Source of the DNA: HGM04593 sp045654885
GTDB taxonomy: Bacteria > Bacteroidota > Bacteroidia > Bacteroidales > Bacteroidaceae
Length of the DNA: 40,664 nt
Assembly (NCBI GenBank): GCA_045654885.1
Contig: JAZOOF010000012.1
Location: forward strand, 1 to 40,664
Direction: 5' to 3'
Positions 1-7,978 of the stretch are shown here, piece by piece. The notes beneath the pieces were generated by a model. It ran no database searches and was not told the origin of the DNA. It was given only the letters and a program-made list of their open reading frames with translations. The translations under genes and the position numbers were made by a program. The first letter of the stretch is position 1. The number at the start of each line of letters is the position of its first letter.

Positions 1-526
1 GAAAGTAGCAAAGCGCCCGGCACCGGCAAAATCAGTCATAACAGCCTTTTGCTCGCGAGTCGCAAGCGACATCCCTCGGCCGGCTGTTATTTGCCGCAAA
101 CAGCTGTTCGTTCAAGCATCGGGGACAAAACAACTCGCTTCTCACGCAATAACAGCATCGCATATATGCACCGCTCAAACAAATTTTGTCCTGTTTCCTC
201 TGCTTGCACGGCTGTTCGCTGTGATTTTGATGGTGCCGGTTTAAAAACATTACCATTTACGCACTATAATGCATAGGGTACGTCAATGAATCTTCTTCGC
301 AAAGGTAATTCCCCGCCAAGGGCGGAAGGGCAGCGTTGGGAGGCACAGTGAGCAGCCAAGCAATGCTTGGAGAAAGGTGGCATGATGTTTGAGCGCAGCG
401 AGTTCTTGCCGCCCCAAGCATTGCGACAAGCAGCGAGCGGCGAGGTGTGAACCGACTGAAAGATGTTGCAAAGCAACTCTTGAACAAAGGAAGCACCGAA
501 TGCCGTACACGACTGCCCCGTTTTTG

Positions 527-547
527 GTACTTTTTTCAAAAAAGTAC
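527..547. repeat. Perfect GTACTTTTTT palindrome
   Basis: Arms at 527-536 and 538-547 are exact inverted copies around one central base. The same theme (GTACTTCTTTT facing AAAAGAAGTAC) recurs three times in 27011-27270, so this is likely one member of a dispersed intergenic palindrome family rather than a terminator of a local gene. Confidence 0.6.
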
Positions 548-618
548 AGAAAGAAAGACTACAGAATGAATATAAGATAACAGAACAAGGTTAAAAATTG
601 CGAGTAAGCGAATTTCTT

Positions 619-672
619 GATTAAGCGAGCTTAACACAAACTTGTTTGATGTTATACTGCGAGTGACAAGGA
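619..672 (+). repeat. AAGCGAG-type dispersed repeat, copy 1
   Basis: Begins GATTAAGCGAG and continues through AAACTTGTTTGA to GCGAGTGACAAGGA. It aligns base for base over much of its length with copies at 4842-4900 (plus) and 40328-40380 (minus). All three lie in gene-free DNA, so it looks like a small dispersed intergenic repeat. Function unknown. Confidence 0.5.
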
Positions 673-864
673 AATCAACAATGTTAATGTGGGTAAACTT
701 GTTTACACACAAAGCGAGAGGAAGCAATTACAGCGAAATTAAAATGTGAGTTAATTCAATACGACAATAAGCTATATTCCAAATTTAAAGCAAACAGGAT
801 TATCCACATCTTTTTGCTACTGAACCCAGATATTCTGTATGTTATGTTCAAAAAGAGCCGGGAA

Positions 865-910
865 TAAAGCAAACTCCTCTGCCCCGATTGGGGCAGAGGA
901 GTTTGCTTTA
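865..910 (-). terminator. Strong hairpin terminator of the secreted-protein gene
   Basis: A perfect 21-bp stem (865-885 paired with 890-910) closes on a GATT loop, 25 bp beyond the stop codon at 936. The stem ends in T-rich sequence on the minus strand, and a further short T run follows at the complement of 851-854. The U-tract is weak, but stem strength and position fit a terminator. Confidence 0.8.
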
Positions 911-935
911 TAGATTTGTTTGATTCTGAGCTTGG

Positions 936-2891
936 TTACTCCACATAAACCTTCTTGTTACCAATGATATATATGCCCTTAGGGAGATTTTGCAGTTTGT
1001 TCACACGGCGGCCATCAATGGTATAGACCGGTAAATCTGTTGTAGCTTCCACAACGTCAATTACGGTTGCATCGCCTACAATGAGAATGGCATCAACGAT
1101 GAAACCACCATTGGCAATGATACCGTTGGCACCGGTTGGGGTGCCGTCTGCTGCAAGCTGTCCGCCCGGATCTACGCTATTCCAGTCAACCTTGAAGCGA
1201 ATACGGTAGGTGCCCGATTCTGCCGGTGCCGGGAATGAAGGACAAGCCATGGTATTGCGGCTATTGCCGGTAAGATATGAGCCTGCAGAATTATAGCCGC
1301 TTGCATCATTGTTGAAATCTCCCGAATAAAAACTGAAGCTCTTTACCTCGGTACCCGTCTGGTCGGTATCGCCTTCGGCAAACGAGAATTGTTTGTCGTT
1401 GTTTTCATCAATGAATACATAACCGTGCATCCATGTACCGGTATATGAAAGTTCTGCTGTCAAACTCTCACCAGGCAAGCACTTCAGATAGTTGCTTTCC
1501 TTTGTAGTCAAGTCATTGTAAACCTTACTGCCGGTTACATTCAGGGTCTGTTTTTCACCACCGGCAGCTGTCAATGATACAGCGTTGAGTTTACGGTCGG
1601 TGCGGGTCGCAGTAGTATTCTTTGGAAAATTGACAGGATAAGTGCCGTCATCCTCGACTTCGATTTCACCCTCCACTGTAGCAAATACTGCAACGAGGTC
1701 TTTGTTTTCAGTCATTACCACTGTGTATTCGGGCTTGTAGGAAACGATTGTTCTGCCTTTACGCCATCCGTGGAAGAAGAAACCTTCTTTCACCTCTGCC
1801 ACGACAGTGAGTTCTGTACCCGGTTCAACATCCAACACCTTTTCGGTTGCATCCTTTATGCTGACTGTACCACGCTCGGCAACATTGGCCGAAACTTTCA
1901 ATGTGCGATGTGTCTGGGCTGCACCAAAATCAAACGGCAAATCATACATTGTGCCATAGAAGCCGGCGTTGGCAGACTCGCCACCACTTTGGTCTACGCG
2001 TATACGGAAACGGCCATTCTTTGCATTACCGGCAGGCACGGTAAATTCAGCTTCAATCAATTCGCCCAAAGTTGGTTTTACGCTTTGTTCAAAAGTACCG
2101 TCACCGTCAAAGTCGGCCCATACTGTTACCTCCAAACCAATCTCGTTTGCACCAAGCAGCTTTGCAGTCAACTTTACATTACCTCCGTGCATCAATTTTG
2201 CACGTTCCTTTGTGTATAGTGTATAACGTCCGGTAGTAGCCGGTTTGTAGTGCAATTCGGACAGCACGCCCTCGCCTGTGATATCCACTTGAGTCAAGCG
2301 AGTCTTTGCCGAATATGTTCCACAAGGCATTCTGTAAGCAGCAATAGAGGGGCATACATCGGGGTCTTCATCGGCAGGAGGCTCAGGAGCAGATGTATTA
2401 TAACTTGCCTCTGTGATTTCCCAATATGAATTTCCACGACCTGTCATCACATAGTAAGCTACGACACCTGTAGCGCCTTTATTGAGACCGAGTGTCGCAT
2501 CTTCGTTGTAATTGATGGTACCCTGGTCGTTGGAAGCCAAGAAATATGTTGTACCGCTACCGGTTGTGCCGGCGCCGGTGCTTACATAATATTCCACAGG
2601 ATCATTACCCAAGCTCACATTTGTGCTCAATGTAATATTAGACGACTGCATATATGTTTCAGTCGCAACGTTCTTGATGTAATAACAGTTGTCCTTGCCT
2701 GTAGGGATAAACTGCCACACGTATACGCCATCGTCTGCATTCAGTGCACCGGTCTGCATCACGCCATCGGCGGCATAGATATACGAGCCCGATTCACCAT
2801 TGCGATTTATTGTATAATATTTGTCTTGTTCAAAGGCCCAACCTTGAAAAACAGTGACCAGAGACAAGAATAGGAAGAATATCTTTTTCAT
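936..2891 (-). CDS. Secreted multidomain GEVED/InlB-repeat protein with T9SS-like tail
   Basis: 651 residues from the ATG at 2889-2891. A longer frame starts 14 codons earlier, but this ATG begins a clear signal peptide (MKKIFFLFLSLVTVF). From about residue 20 to 165 there is a ricin-like/lectin-like region (repeated Y-x-I and W-x-I elements). At about 185-325 lies a GEVED-type beta domain with an Asp-rich calcium-like loop (ADFDGDGTF). At about 330-405 lies an InlB B-type repeat (VEPGTELTVVAEVKEGFFFHGW). At about 430-610 lies a second GEVED-type domain (YVFIDENNDKQFSF). The last ~35 residues (YTIDGRRV...LPKGIYII) resemble a type IX secretion sorting tail. Probably surface-exposed or released and carbohydrate- or glycoprotein-binding. 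It lies 288 bp downstream of a sulfatase, suggesting a role around sulfated host glycans, which is inference. The exact ligand cannot be read from sequence. Confidence 0.85.
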   Translation of the reverse strand: MKKIFFLFLSLVTVFQGWAFEQDKYYTINRNGESGSYIYAADGVMQTGALNADDGVYVWQFIPTGKDNCYYIKNVATETYMQSSNITLSTNVSLGNDPVEYYVSTGAGTTGSGTTYFLASNDQGTINYNEDATLGLNKGATGVVAYYVMTGRGNSYWEITEASYNTSAPEPPADEDPDVCPSIAAYRMPCGTYSAKTRLTQVDITGEGVLSELHYKPATTGRYTLYTKERAKLMHGGNVKLTAKLLGANEIGLEVTVWADFDGDGTFEQSVKPTLGELIEAEFTVPAGNAKNGRFRIRVDQSGGESANAGFYGTMYDLPFDFGAAQTHRTLKVSANVAERGTVSIKDATEKVLDVEPGTELTVVAEVKEGFFFHGWRKGRTIVSYKPEYTVVMTENKDLVAVFATVEGEIEVEDDGTYPVNFPKNTTATRTDRKLNAVSLTAAGGEKQTLNVTGSKVYNDLTTKESNYLKCLPGESLTAELSYTGTWMHGYVFIDENNDKQFSFAEGDTDQTGTEVKSFSFYSGDFNNDASGYNSAGSYLTGNSRNTMACPSFPAPAESGTYRIRFKVDWNSVDPGGQLAADGTPTGANGIIANGGFIVDAILIVGDATVIDVVEATTDLPVYTIDGRRVNKLQNLPKGIYIIGNKKVYVE

Positions 2892-2954
2892 ATGGATTTC
2901 TTTATTTAAAGAAGTTGATTGAATTTCTTTCAAAAGAATTATTTACATTATCCG

Positions 2955-3075
2955 CAAGAAGTGCTTGTCTTTTTATGCCCTTTTTTGCCTGTTTTTACCT
3001 TTTTTGCAGTTGCATAGCCCGCTATGCGCCTTTAAAAAATGAAAAAACACTCTAAAAAAGTTTCATAAAAATTTC
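2955..3075. promoter_or_regulatory. Phased T-tracts and A-tracts flanking a hairpin
   Basis: Four T-tracts begin at about 2970, 2981, 2992 and 3000, close to one helical turn apart. A GCATAGC/GCTATGC hairpin (3012-3027) follows, then A-tracts begin at about 3034, 3042, 3054 and 3067. Such phasing is typical of intrinsically bent DNA. It lies in the leader of the secreted-protein gene. Whether it is a promoter element, a structured leader or a dispersed repeat is not clear. Confidence 0.4.
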
Positions 3076-3179
3076 AAGGACATAAATTCAAACAACTTCT
3101 AACGTGATGTGGAAAATCCGGAATAACCAAAGCACACCCGGCATCCAAGGCGTTCAGCGTATTCCAACGATTCACTGCA

Positions 3180-4790
3180 TTATCTCTTTGTTGATTCTCC
3201 GGGCATAGTCACTTTGAACAAGTCGCTGGTTATATGCTCCTGGTTTATGATTTGTACCATCTTTTGAACCACATCGGGATTTTCTGCGGCAACGTCAGTA
3301 TCTTCGTGCACGTCAACAGCGAGATCGTACAATTGTGTCGCACCATTCTTCACCACCAACTTCCAGTCGCCCATACGCAACGCCATCATGTTGGTTTCGT
3401 GGAATTCCCAGTAGAGGAATTCATGCTTTTCCTGTTCAGCATCATTTCCACGAAGGGTATTATTGAACGAAATACCGTCCCAATATTGTGTAGCTGTGCT
3501 CGCCTTGCGACTATAAGCATCGCCGTTGAGTCCTGCATAATCGAGGAGTGTAGGCATAAGATCATAGAATGCCAGCTGGTGATCGTTTACTGTACCTGCA
3601 GGAACCCCGGGGCCTTTGACAATAAATGGAACACGGATACCACCTTCGTGTGTAGAACGCTTGGTACCACGCAACAGACCGTCACGGTTGAACCAAGCTG
3701 GGTCAGCTCCACCTTCTTCGTGAGGACCGTTATCTGATGTAAAGATTACGAGAGTATTGTCTGCAAGCCCCTTTTCTTCCAACTTCGCGAAAATTTCGCC
3801 CACCTGAGTATCGAGACGAGTAATCATGGCTGCAAATTGGGCATGTCGGTTGGAATTCTTGTAATACCAAGAGCCGAATGCACCACCAAAACCACTATCG
3901 TCGCATTCAAATGCCTGGATATACTTTTGCAAAATACTGTCATTAGGTTGCCACAACTCGGCATGAGGCAGAGTATAAGTGAATATACCAAGGAATGGCT
4001 TGCCGGCCTCCTGACGGTCTATCCAATCCAAAGCATATCGGTGAATGAGGTCGGCTGTGTATTGCTCACGATTCTCATAGTCTGCATTTCCGGACGACAC
4101 ATCACGATGCTGGATGTTCTGCTTCAATGTATCTACCACAATATGCTTGTCGCCATACTTCTCGGGGTCGTAACGATTCAAGAAGTTCGGATAGTATGTG
4201 TGTGCCTGGAATTGGCAGATAGGGCCATAGTAACAGTCGATGCCACGTTTGTTGGGCAATGAAGCCGAACTGCTGGTAGCAGAAGCACTGGTAATGGTAT
4301 TGCCATCTGCATCCACTTTATAGGTGTCGGGGTAGTTCATGTTGTAGTAACCACCTGCCCACTTTCCGAACATACCGGTGCGATAGCCTGCTTCCTTGAA
4401 CAATTCAGGCAGAATCTTATGTGTATTCTTATAAGGCTCCTGACCTATGATTTGATAGTCCGGATTCGAGCCGAACATGTTTTCCCTGCGTGCACTTTGC
4501 CAATACTCACGATTACCACGTACGTGAACGTGGCCTGTATGTTGGCCAGTCATGAAACAAGCACGCGATGGTGCACTCACTGGGCTACCGGCATAAGCTT
4601 GAGTGAAGCGCATACCTTCAGCAGCCATTCTGTCCAAGTTGGGCGTAGAGATCAATTGTTGACCATAGCAACCCAAATCGCCGTATCCCATATCGTCGCA
4701 CATTATATAAATAATATTAGGACGTTCTTGTGCCGCAGCCACGACAGGCAGGATACCGGCGAAAAGCATTAATGCATTCTTTTTATTCAT
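3180..4790 (-). CDS. Serine-type sulfatase (S1 family, periplasmic)
   Basis: 536 residues from the ATG at 4788-4790. That start is chosen over one 25 codons upstream because it opens a signal peptide (MNKKNALMLFAGILPVVAAA). It is an alkaline-phosphatase-superfamily sulfatase. The N-terminal metal pair DD is at 32-33, and the signature SAPSR at 72-76 places Ser72 as the residue converted to formylglycine by an anaerobic sulfatase-maturating enzyme (not in this window). The metal-binding FTSDNGPHEEGG and the RGTKRSTHEGGIRVP segment are intact. It should remove sulfate esters from host or dietary glycans in the periplasm. The substrate cannot be told from these motifs. Length is usual for the family. 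It is upstream of the GEVED-domain secreted protein on the same strand and has its own candidate promoter. Confidence 0.95.
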   Translation of the reverse strand: MNKKNALMLFAGILPVVAAAQERPNIIYIMCDDMGYGDLGCYGQQLISTPNLDRMAAEGMRFTQAYAGSPVSAPSRACFMTGQHTGHVHVRGNREYWQSARRENMFGSNPDYQIIGQEPYKNTHKILPELFKEAGYRTGMFGKWAGGYYNMNYPDTYKVDADGNTITSASATSSSASLPNKRGIDCYYGPICQFQAHTYYPNFLNRYDPEKYGDKHIVVDTLKQNIQHRDVSSGNADYENREQYTADLIHRYALDWIDRQEAGKPFLGIFTYTLPHAELWQPNDSILQKYIQAFECDDSGFGGAFGSWYYKNSNRHAQFAAMITRLDTQVGEIFAKLEEKGLADNTLVIFTSDNGPHEEGGADPAWFNRDGLLRGTKRSTHEGGIRVPFIVKGPGVPAGTVNDHQLAFYDLMPTLLDYAGLNGDAYSRKASTATQYWDGISFNNTLRGNDAEQEKHEFLYWEFHETNMMALRMGDWKLVVKNGATQLYDLAVDVHEDTDVAAENPDVVQKMVQIINQEHITSDLFKVTMPGESTKR

Positions 4791-4832
4791 ACTAACTAAC
4801 GGTTTTGTATTTTGTTTACAAATTAAATCGGT

Positions 4833-4865
4833 CAAATATACAAATAAGCGAGCGAGAAATATCAA
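4833..4865 (-). promoter_or_regulatory. Candidate Bacteroidetes promoter of the sulfatase
   Basis: On the minus strand TATATTTG (4833-4840) matches the TAnnTTTG -7 box. A TTG at 4863-4865 is 22 bases upstream and can serve as the -33 element. The leader to the ATG is about 40 bases. The -33 part falls inside the AAGCGAG-type repeat. Confidence 0.5.
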
Positions 4866-4900
4866 GTTTACTTGAATATTTTTAACAGCGAGCGAAAGTA
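4842..4900 (+). repeat. AAGCGAG-type dispersed repeat, copy 2
   Basis: Starts AATAAGCGAGCGAG, continues CAAGTTTACTTGA and ends GCGAGCGAAAGTA. It is the counterpart of 619-672 and of the minus-strand copy at 40328-40380. It abuts the sulfatase -7 box. Confidence 0.55.
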
Positions 4901-4964
4901 TATTCGAGGTTTAGCTCAAATATAAAAAAAAGGTAATAATGTAGATGTTGATCCAACGTTCAAA

Positions 4965-5036
4965 TGTCATGCTGAGCGAAGTCGAAGCATCTATTTTAAC
5001 GCGGTTTGAGATCCTTCACGTTCGTTCAGGATGACA
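4965..5036. repeat. TGTCAT...ATGACA palindromic repeat, copy 1
   Basis: The ends TGTCATGCTGAGCGAAG and CGTTCAGGATGACA are imperfect inverted copies, with inner half-sites GAAGCATCT and AGATCCTTC facing each other. The same architecture occurs at 13015-13078, and an everted version at 7884-7963. It resembles REP-like small palindromic repeats. Confidence 0.65.
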
Positions 5037-5125
5037 AGTTTGCGAAGAAAATGAGTTGCGGGTCAACTGCTATATCATTGCTAAAAAAAATGACTTTATT
5101 TACAATCTAATTTTTTTAAAAAAAA

Positions 5126-5155
5126 CGGGGCAGGCCTTTGGGAAGACCTGCCCCG
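5126..5155 (-). terminator. Second (distal) terminator after glgP
   Basis: GC-rich stem (CGGGGCAGG... facing ...CCTGCCCCG, one mismatch) with a TTTTTTTT run following on the minus strand (complement of 5117-5125). Classic rho-independent form. Confidence 0.85.
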
Positions 5156-5199
5156 CAACTAAACTAATGAGAAATTTACTTTACTACGGCATTACAACA

Positions 5200-5235
5200 A
5201 AAACACGCTCTTGCCACATGGCAAGAGCGTGTTTT
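5200..5235 (-). terminator. First (proximal) terminator after glgP
   Basis: A perfect 16-bp stem (5200-5215 with 5220-5235) and ACAT loop, 21 bp past the glgP stop. The stem base gives TTTT on the minus strand. It stands in tandem with the hairpin at 5126-5155. Confidence 0.8.
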
Positions 5236-5256
5236 GAAAATATGTATGCTTTAGAA

Positions 5257-7821
5257 TTAAGCGAACCACTTAACGTAAGCGAAGTCCATGCGGTGTGGGA
5301 GCTCGGCGTGGTTAGGATACATGCGGAATGCGAGCTTGAATGCACCTGCGTTTGTAGGAGCAATCTCTGCACCGAATGTAAACACGTTACCCTCGCGCTG
5401 TACAACCTCCAAAGGATAAGTTGCAAACACATAGTCGTGACCCTTAGCGTCGGTATCCAACACAACGAGCTCAATAGCTACTGCATTGTCAAGACCCTTC
5501 TCGTCAACCTTAACAGTTACGTTGTACTTCTCACCTGCAGACATTGCACCGTTGAGGAAGTCCTGAGGACCATCAACCGAGAGAACCTCAACAGCATTCC
5601 ACTTGGCAGCAACCTCCTCTTTCCACTTGGCAAGCTCACGAACTACCTTAGAGTCGTCGGCAACAAGGTGGTGATAACGCTTGGCCTGCTTGCAGTAGAA
5701 CTTGCTGTAGTAGTCATCGAGCTGACGCTTCATTGTGAAGTGAGGAGCCACCTCGGCAATTGACTTCTTGATGCAAGCAACCCACTCGTCAGAGTAAGCC
5801 TTGCCACCGCGGTTGTAGTACATTGGGAGAATCTCGTTCTCGAGCAATGTGTAGATTGTAGCGGCGTCGAGCTGATCCTGGAACTCCTGGTTCTGGTATG
5901 TACGCACCTCTTTCAAAGCCCAACCTGCACCGGGCTTGTAGCCCTCGCACCACCAACCGTCGAGTACCGAGAAGTTGAGGACACCGTTCATGAGAGCCTT
6001 CTCACCTGATGTACCTGAAGCCTCGAGAGGACGTGTAGGAGTGTTCATCCAGATATCAACACCCGATACGAGCAACTTGGCGAGGTCCATATCGTAGTTC
6101 TCGAGGAAGATAATCTTGCCAACGAACTCGGGACGGCGTGAAACCTCGATAATCTTCTTGATGAGACCCTGACCTGCACCATCGTGTGGGTGAGCCTTAC
6201 CTGCGAAGAGGAACTGGATTGGACGCTCGGGGTTGTTGAGCAACTTAGCCAAACGGTCGAGGTCGGTGAAGAGAAGGTGAGCACGCTTGTAAGTAGCGAA
6301 ACGGCGTGCGAAACCGATAACGAGTGCATCGGGGTTAATCTTCTTCACAACGTCAACGATGCGCATTGGGTCGCCCTGGTTCTTCAACCACTCCTCGCTG
6401 AACGCCTTCTTGATGTAGTCGATAAGCATCTTCTTGCGAGCAACACGTGTGTTCCAGATTGTCTCGTTAGAGATGTTCTCGATTGCATGCCAGATGCTCT
6501 CGTTAGACTGGTCGTTAATGAAGCTTGGGTCGAAGTTCTGCTTGTAGAGGTTATCCCACTCAGGTGCAACCCATGTTGGGTAGTGAACACCGTTGGTTAC
6601 ATAACCTACGTGGTTCTCCGATGGGAAGTAACCCTTCCAAATCTCGGCGAACATATCCTTTGATACCTTACCGTGGAGGCGGCTTACACCGTTAATCTCC
6701 TGGCAAGTGTTGCAAGCGAATGTTGACATACAGAAACGCTCGTTCTTGTCACCGGCATTGATGCGGCCAAGGTTCATCAAGTCGTCCCAAGTAATGTTGA
6801 GCTGGCTTGCATAGCCTCTCATGTACTTGCCGAAGAGTGCCTCGTCGAAGTAGTCGTGACCTGCAGGTACAGGAGTGTGAACTGTGTAGAGTGAGCTTGA
6901 GCGTACAATCTCAAGAGCCTCCTCGTATGTATAACCGGTCTTGATGTACTGTGTCAAGCGGTAGAGGTTGCAGAGTGCTGCGTGACCCTCGTTGCAGTGG
7001 TAGATCTCCTTCTTGATACCCATTCTCTCCAATGCAATCATACCACCGATACCAAGGAGAATCTCCTGCTTCAAGCGGTTTTCCCAGTCGCCACCATAGA
7101 GCTTGTGAGTAATTGGCTTGTCGAACTCGCTGTTCATGTCGAAATCGGTATCGAGCAAGTAAAGGGGCACACGACCTACATTTACCTTCCAAACGTTAGC
7201 GTGTACATAGTAATCGATATAAGGAACGTGGATTACAAGAGGTGTAACACCGTCCTCCTCGTATACGCGCTCGATTGGGAGCTGGTTGAAGTTCTGTGCA
7301 TCGTAGTTGGCAATCTGTGAACCGTCCATTGAGAGTGACTGGCTGAAGTAGCCGTAACGGTACAAGAAACCTACCGCACACATATCAACGTTTGAGTCAG
7401 AAGCCTCCTTCAAATAGTCACCGGCAAGGATACCAAGACCACCTGAGTAAATCTTCAATACGCTTGTCAAACCGTACTCCATACAGAAGTATGCTACTGA
7501 AGGACGCTCAGCGTTTGGCTTAACATCCATGTAGCGACGGAAATCGGCATAAACATCGGCAAGCTTGTCAAGAATAGTCTTGTCCTTTGAAAGCTCGTCG
7601 AGCTTCTCAACGCCCAACTTCTCCAAAAGGAGAACAGGGTTACCGCCACAAGCCTTGAAAAGGTTGGCATCGAGCATCTTGAAGAGCTCTTTAGCCTCCT
7701 CGTTCCATACCCACCAGAGGTTACGAGACAATTCCTCGAGTGGCTTCAATGACTCGGGAATATAAGATTTTACATTAATTGTTTTCCAACTGGGTTGGTT
7801 TGCGTTACTAATTGCAATCAT
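5257..7821 (-). CDS. glgP: Alpha-glucan (glycogen/maltodextrin) phosphorylase, GT35
   Basis: 854 residues, the usual size of the short-N-terminus bacterial alpha-glucan phosphorylase family. It removes glucose-1-phosphate from non-reducing ends of glycogen or maltodextrin in the cytoplasm using pyridoxal phosphate. The N-terminal region (residues ~19-100, LSRNLWWVWN) is the extra domain of this subgroup. HCNEGH (275-280), FARRFATYKRA (504-514) and GKAHPHDG mark the glucan/phosphate site. EASGTSGEKALMNG contains the PLP lysine, K608. Relatives more often read GTSGMKA, so the Glu at 607 is a small oddity. It is transcribed after the glycogen synthase gene, across a 157-bp gap that holds a palindromic repeat. 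It ends in tandem terminators, so expression appears closed off from the sulfatase locus. An AT-rich leader without a clear -7 box precedes it. Confidence 0.96.
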   Translation of the reverse strand: MIAISNANQPSWKTINVKSYIPESLKPLEELSRNLWWVWNEEAKELFKMLDANLFKACGGNPVLLLEKLGVEKLDELSKDKTILDKLADVYADFRRYMDVKPNAERPSVAYFCMEYGLTSVLKIYSGGLGILAGDYLKEASDSNVDMCAVGFLYRYGYFSQSLSMDGSQIANYDAQNFNQLPIERVYEEDGVTPLVIHVPYIDYYVHANVWKVNVGRVPLYLLDTDFDMNSEFDKPITHKLYGGDWENRLKQEILLGIGGMIALERMGIKKEIYHCNEGHAALCNLYRLTQYIKTGYTYEEALEIVRSSSLYTVHTPVPAGHDYFDEALFGKYMRGYASQLNITWDDLMNLGRINAGDKNERFCMSTFACNTCQEINGVSRLHGKVSKDMFAEIWKGYFPSENHVGYVTNGVHYPTWVAPEWDNLYKQNFDPSFINDQSNESIWHAIENISNETIWNTRVARKKMLIDYIKKAFSEEWLKNQGDPMRIVDVVKKINPDALVIGFARRFATYKRAHLLFTDLDRLAKLLNNPERPIQFLFAGKAHPHDGAGQGLIKKIIEVSRRPEFVGKIIFLENYDMDLAKLLVSGVDIWMNTPTRPLEASGTSGEKALMNGVLNFSVLDGWWCEGYKPGAGWALKEVRTYQNQEFQDQLDAATIYTLLENEILPMYYNRGGKAYSDEWVACIKKSIAEVAPHFTMKRQLDDYYSKFYCKQAKRYHHLVADDSKVVRELAKWKEEVAAKWNAVEVLSVDGPQDFLNGAMSAGEKYNVTVKVDEKGLDNAVAIELVVLDTDAKGHDYVFATYPLEVVQREGNVFTFGAEIAPTNAGAFKLAFRMYPNHAELPHRMDFAYVKWFA

Positions 7822-7883
7822 ATTATTTTTATTAAATGAATATTTCGTTTGTTATATCAAATTCAAGCAATCTTTCCTTAATC

Positions 7884-7963
7884 AGATTCCTCACATACGC
7901 TGCGGAATGACATCATGCGCAAAACAGCGCGGCTGTCATCTCGAAGCGCAGGAAGAGTTCCCG
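7884..7963. repeat. Everted TGTCAT-type repeat, copy 2
   Basis: Left arm AGATTCCTCACATACG...GGAATGACAT and right arm TGTCATCTCGAAGCGCAGG are related to the half-sites of the repeats at 4965-5036 and 13015-13078, but are arranged back to back. It lies between glycogen synthase and phosphorylase. Confidence 0.5.
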
Positions 7964-7978
7964 GAACTATTTACTTGT

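Larger units (their letters stand above)
1..864. other. Non-coding, repeat-like intergenic region
   Basis: No convincing gene is seen in either strand. Open frames here (for example a 91-codon minus frame at 264-539 and a 63-codon minus frame at 536-727) lack domain features. Their Cys/Arg/Ser-rich translations look like non-coding sequence read by chance. The stretch contains a perfect 10-bp palindrome around 527-547 (GTACTTTTTT, one base, AAAAAAGTAC), a GTAAAC/GTTTAC palindrome at 693-706 and a copy of the AAGCGAG repeat at 619-672. A minus-strand ATG at 37-39 opens a frame that runs off the left edge after 13 codons (begins MTDFAGAG). It could be the start of the next gene but is too short to identify. 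Confidence 0.6.
4791..5256. other. Intergenic region with promoter, two repeats and terminators
   Basis: No gene. The right part of the sulfatase promoter lies at 4833-4865, the AAGCGAG repeat at 4842-4900, a TGTCAT-type palindromic repeat at 4965-5036, and two terminators of the phosphorylase gene at 5126-5155 and 5200-5235. A plus-strand open frame crossing this area at 5056-5763 is antisense to glgP and is not considered a gene. Confidence 0.7.

Noticed and set aside
1..39. 13-codon minus-strand start at the left edge
   Set aside because: Too short to identify and no good promoter. Noted within the left-edge region but not called as a gene.
264..539. 91-codon minus-strand open frame
   Set aside because: The translation is Cys/Arg/Ser-rich, has no domain or signal, overlaps other frames and repeats, and looks like a chance frame in repeat-like DNA.
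536..727. 63-codon minus-strand hydrophobic frame
   Set aside because: It covers the AAGCGAG repeat and a palindrome. The hydrophobic translation is likely produced by AT-rich repeat sequence.
5056..5763. 235-codon plus-strand open frame
   Set aside because: Most of it is antisense to glgP and it crosses two terminators. No family features.
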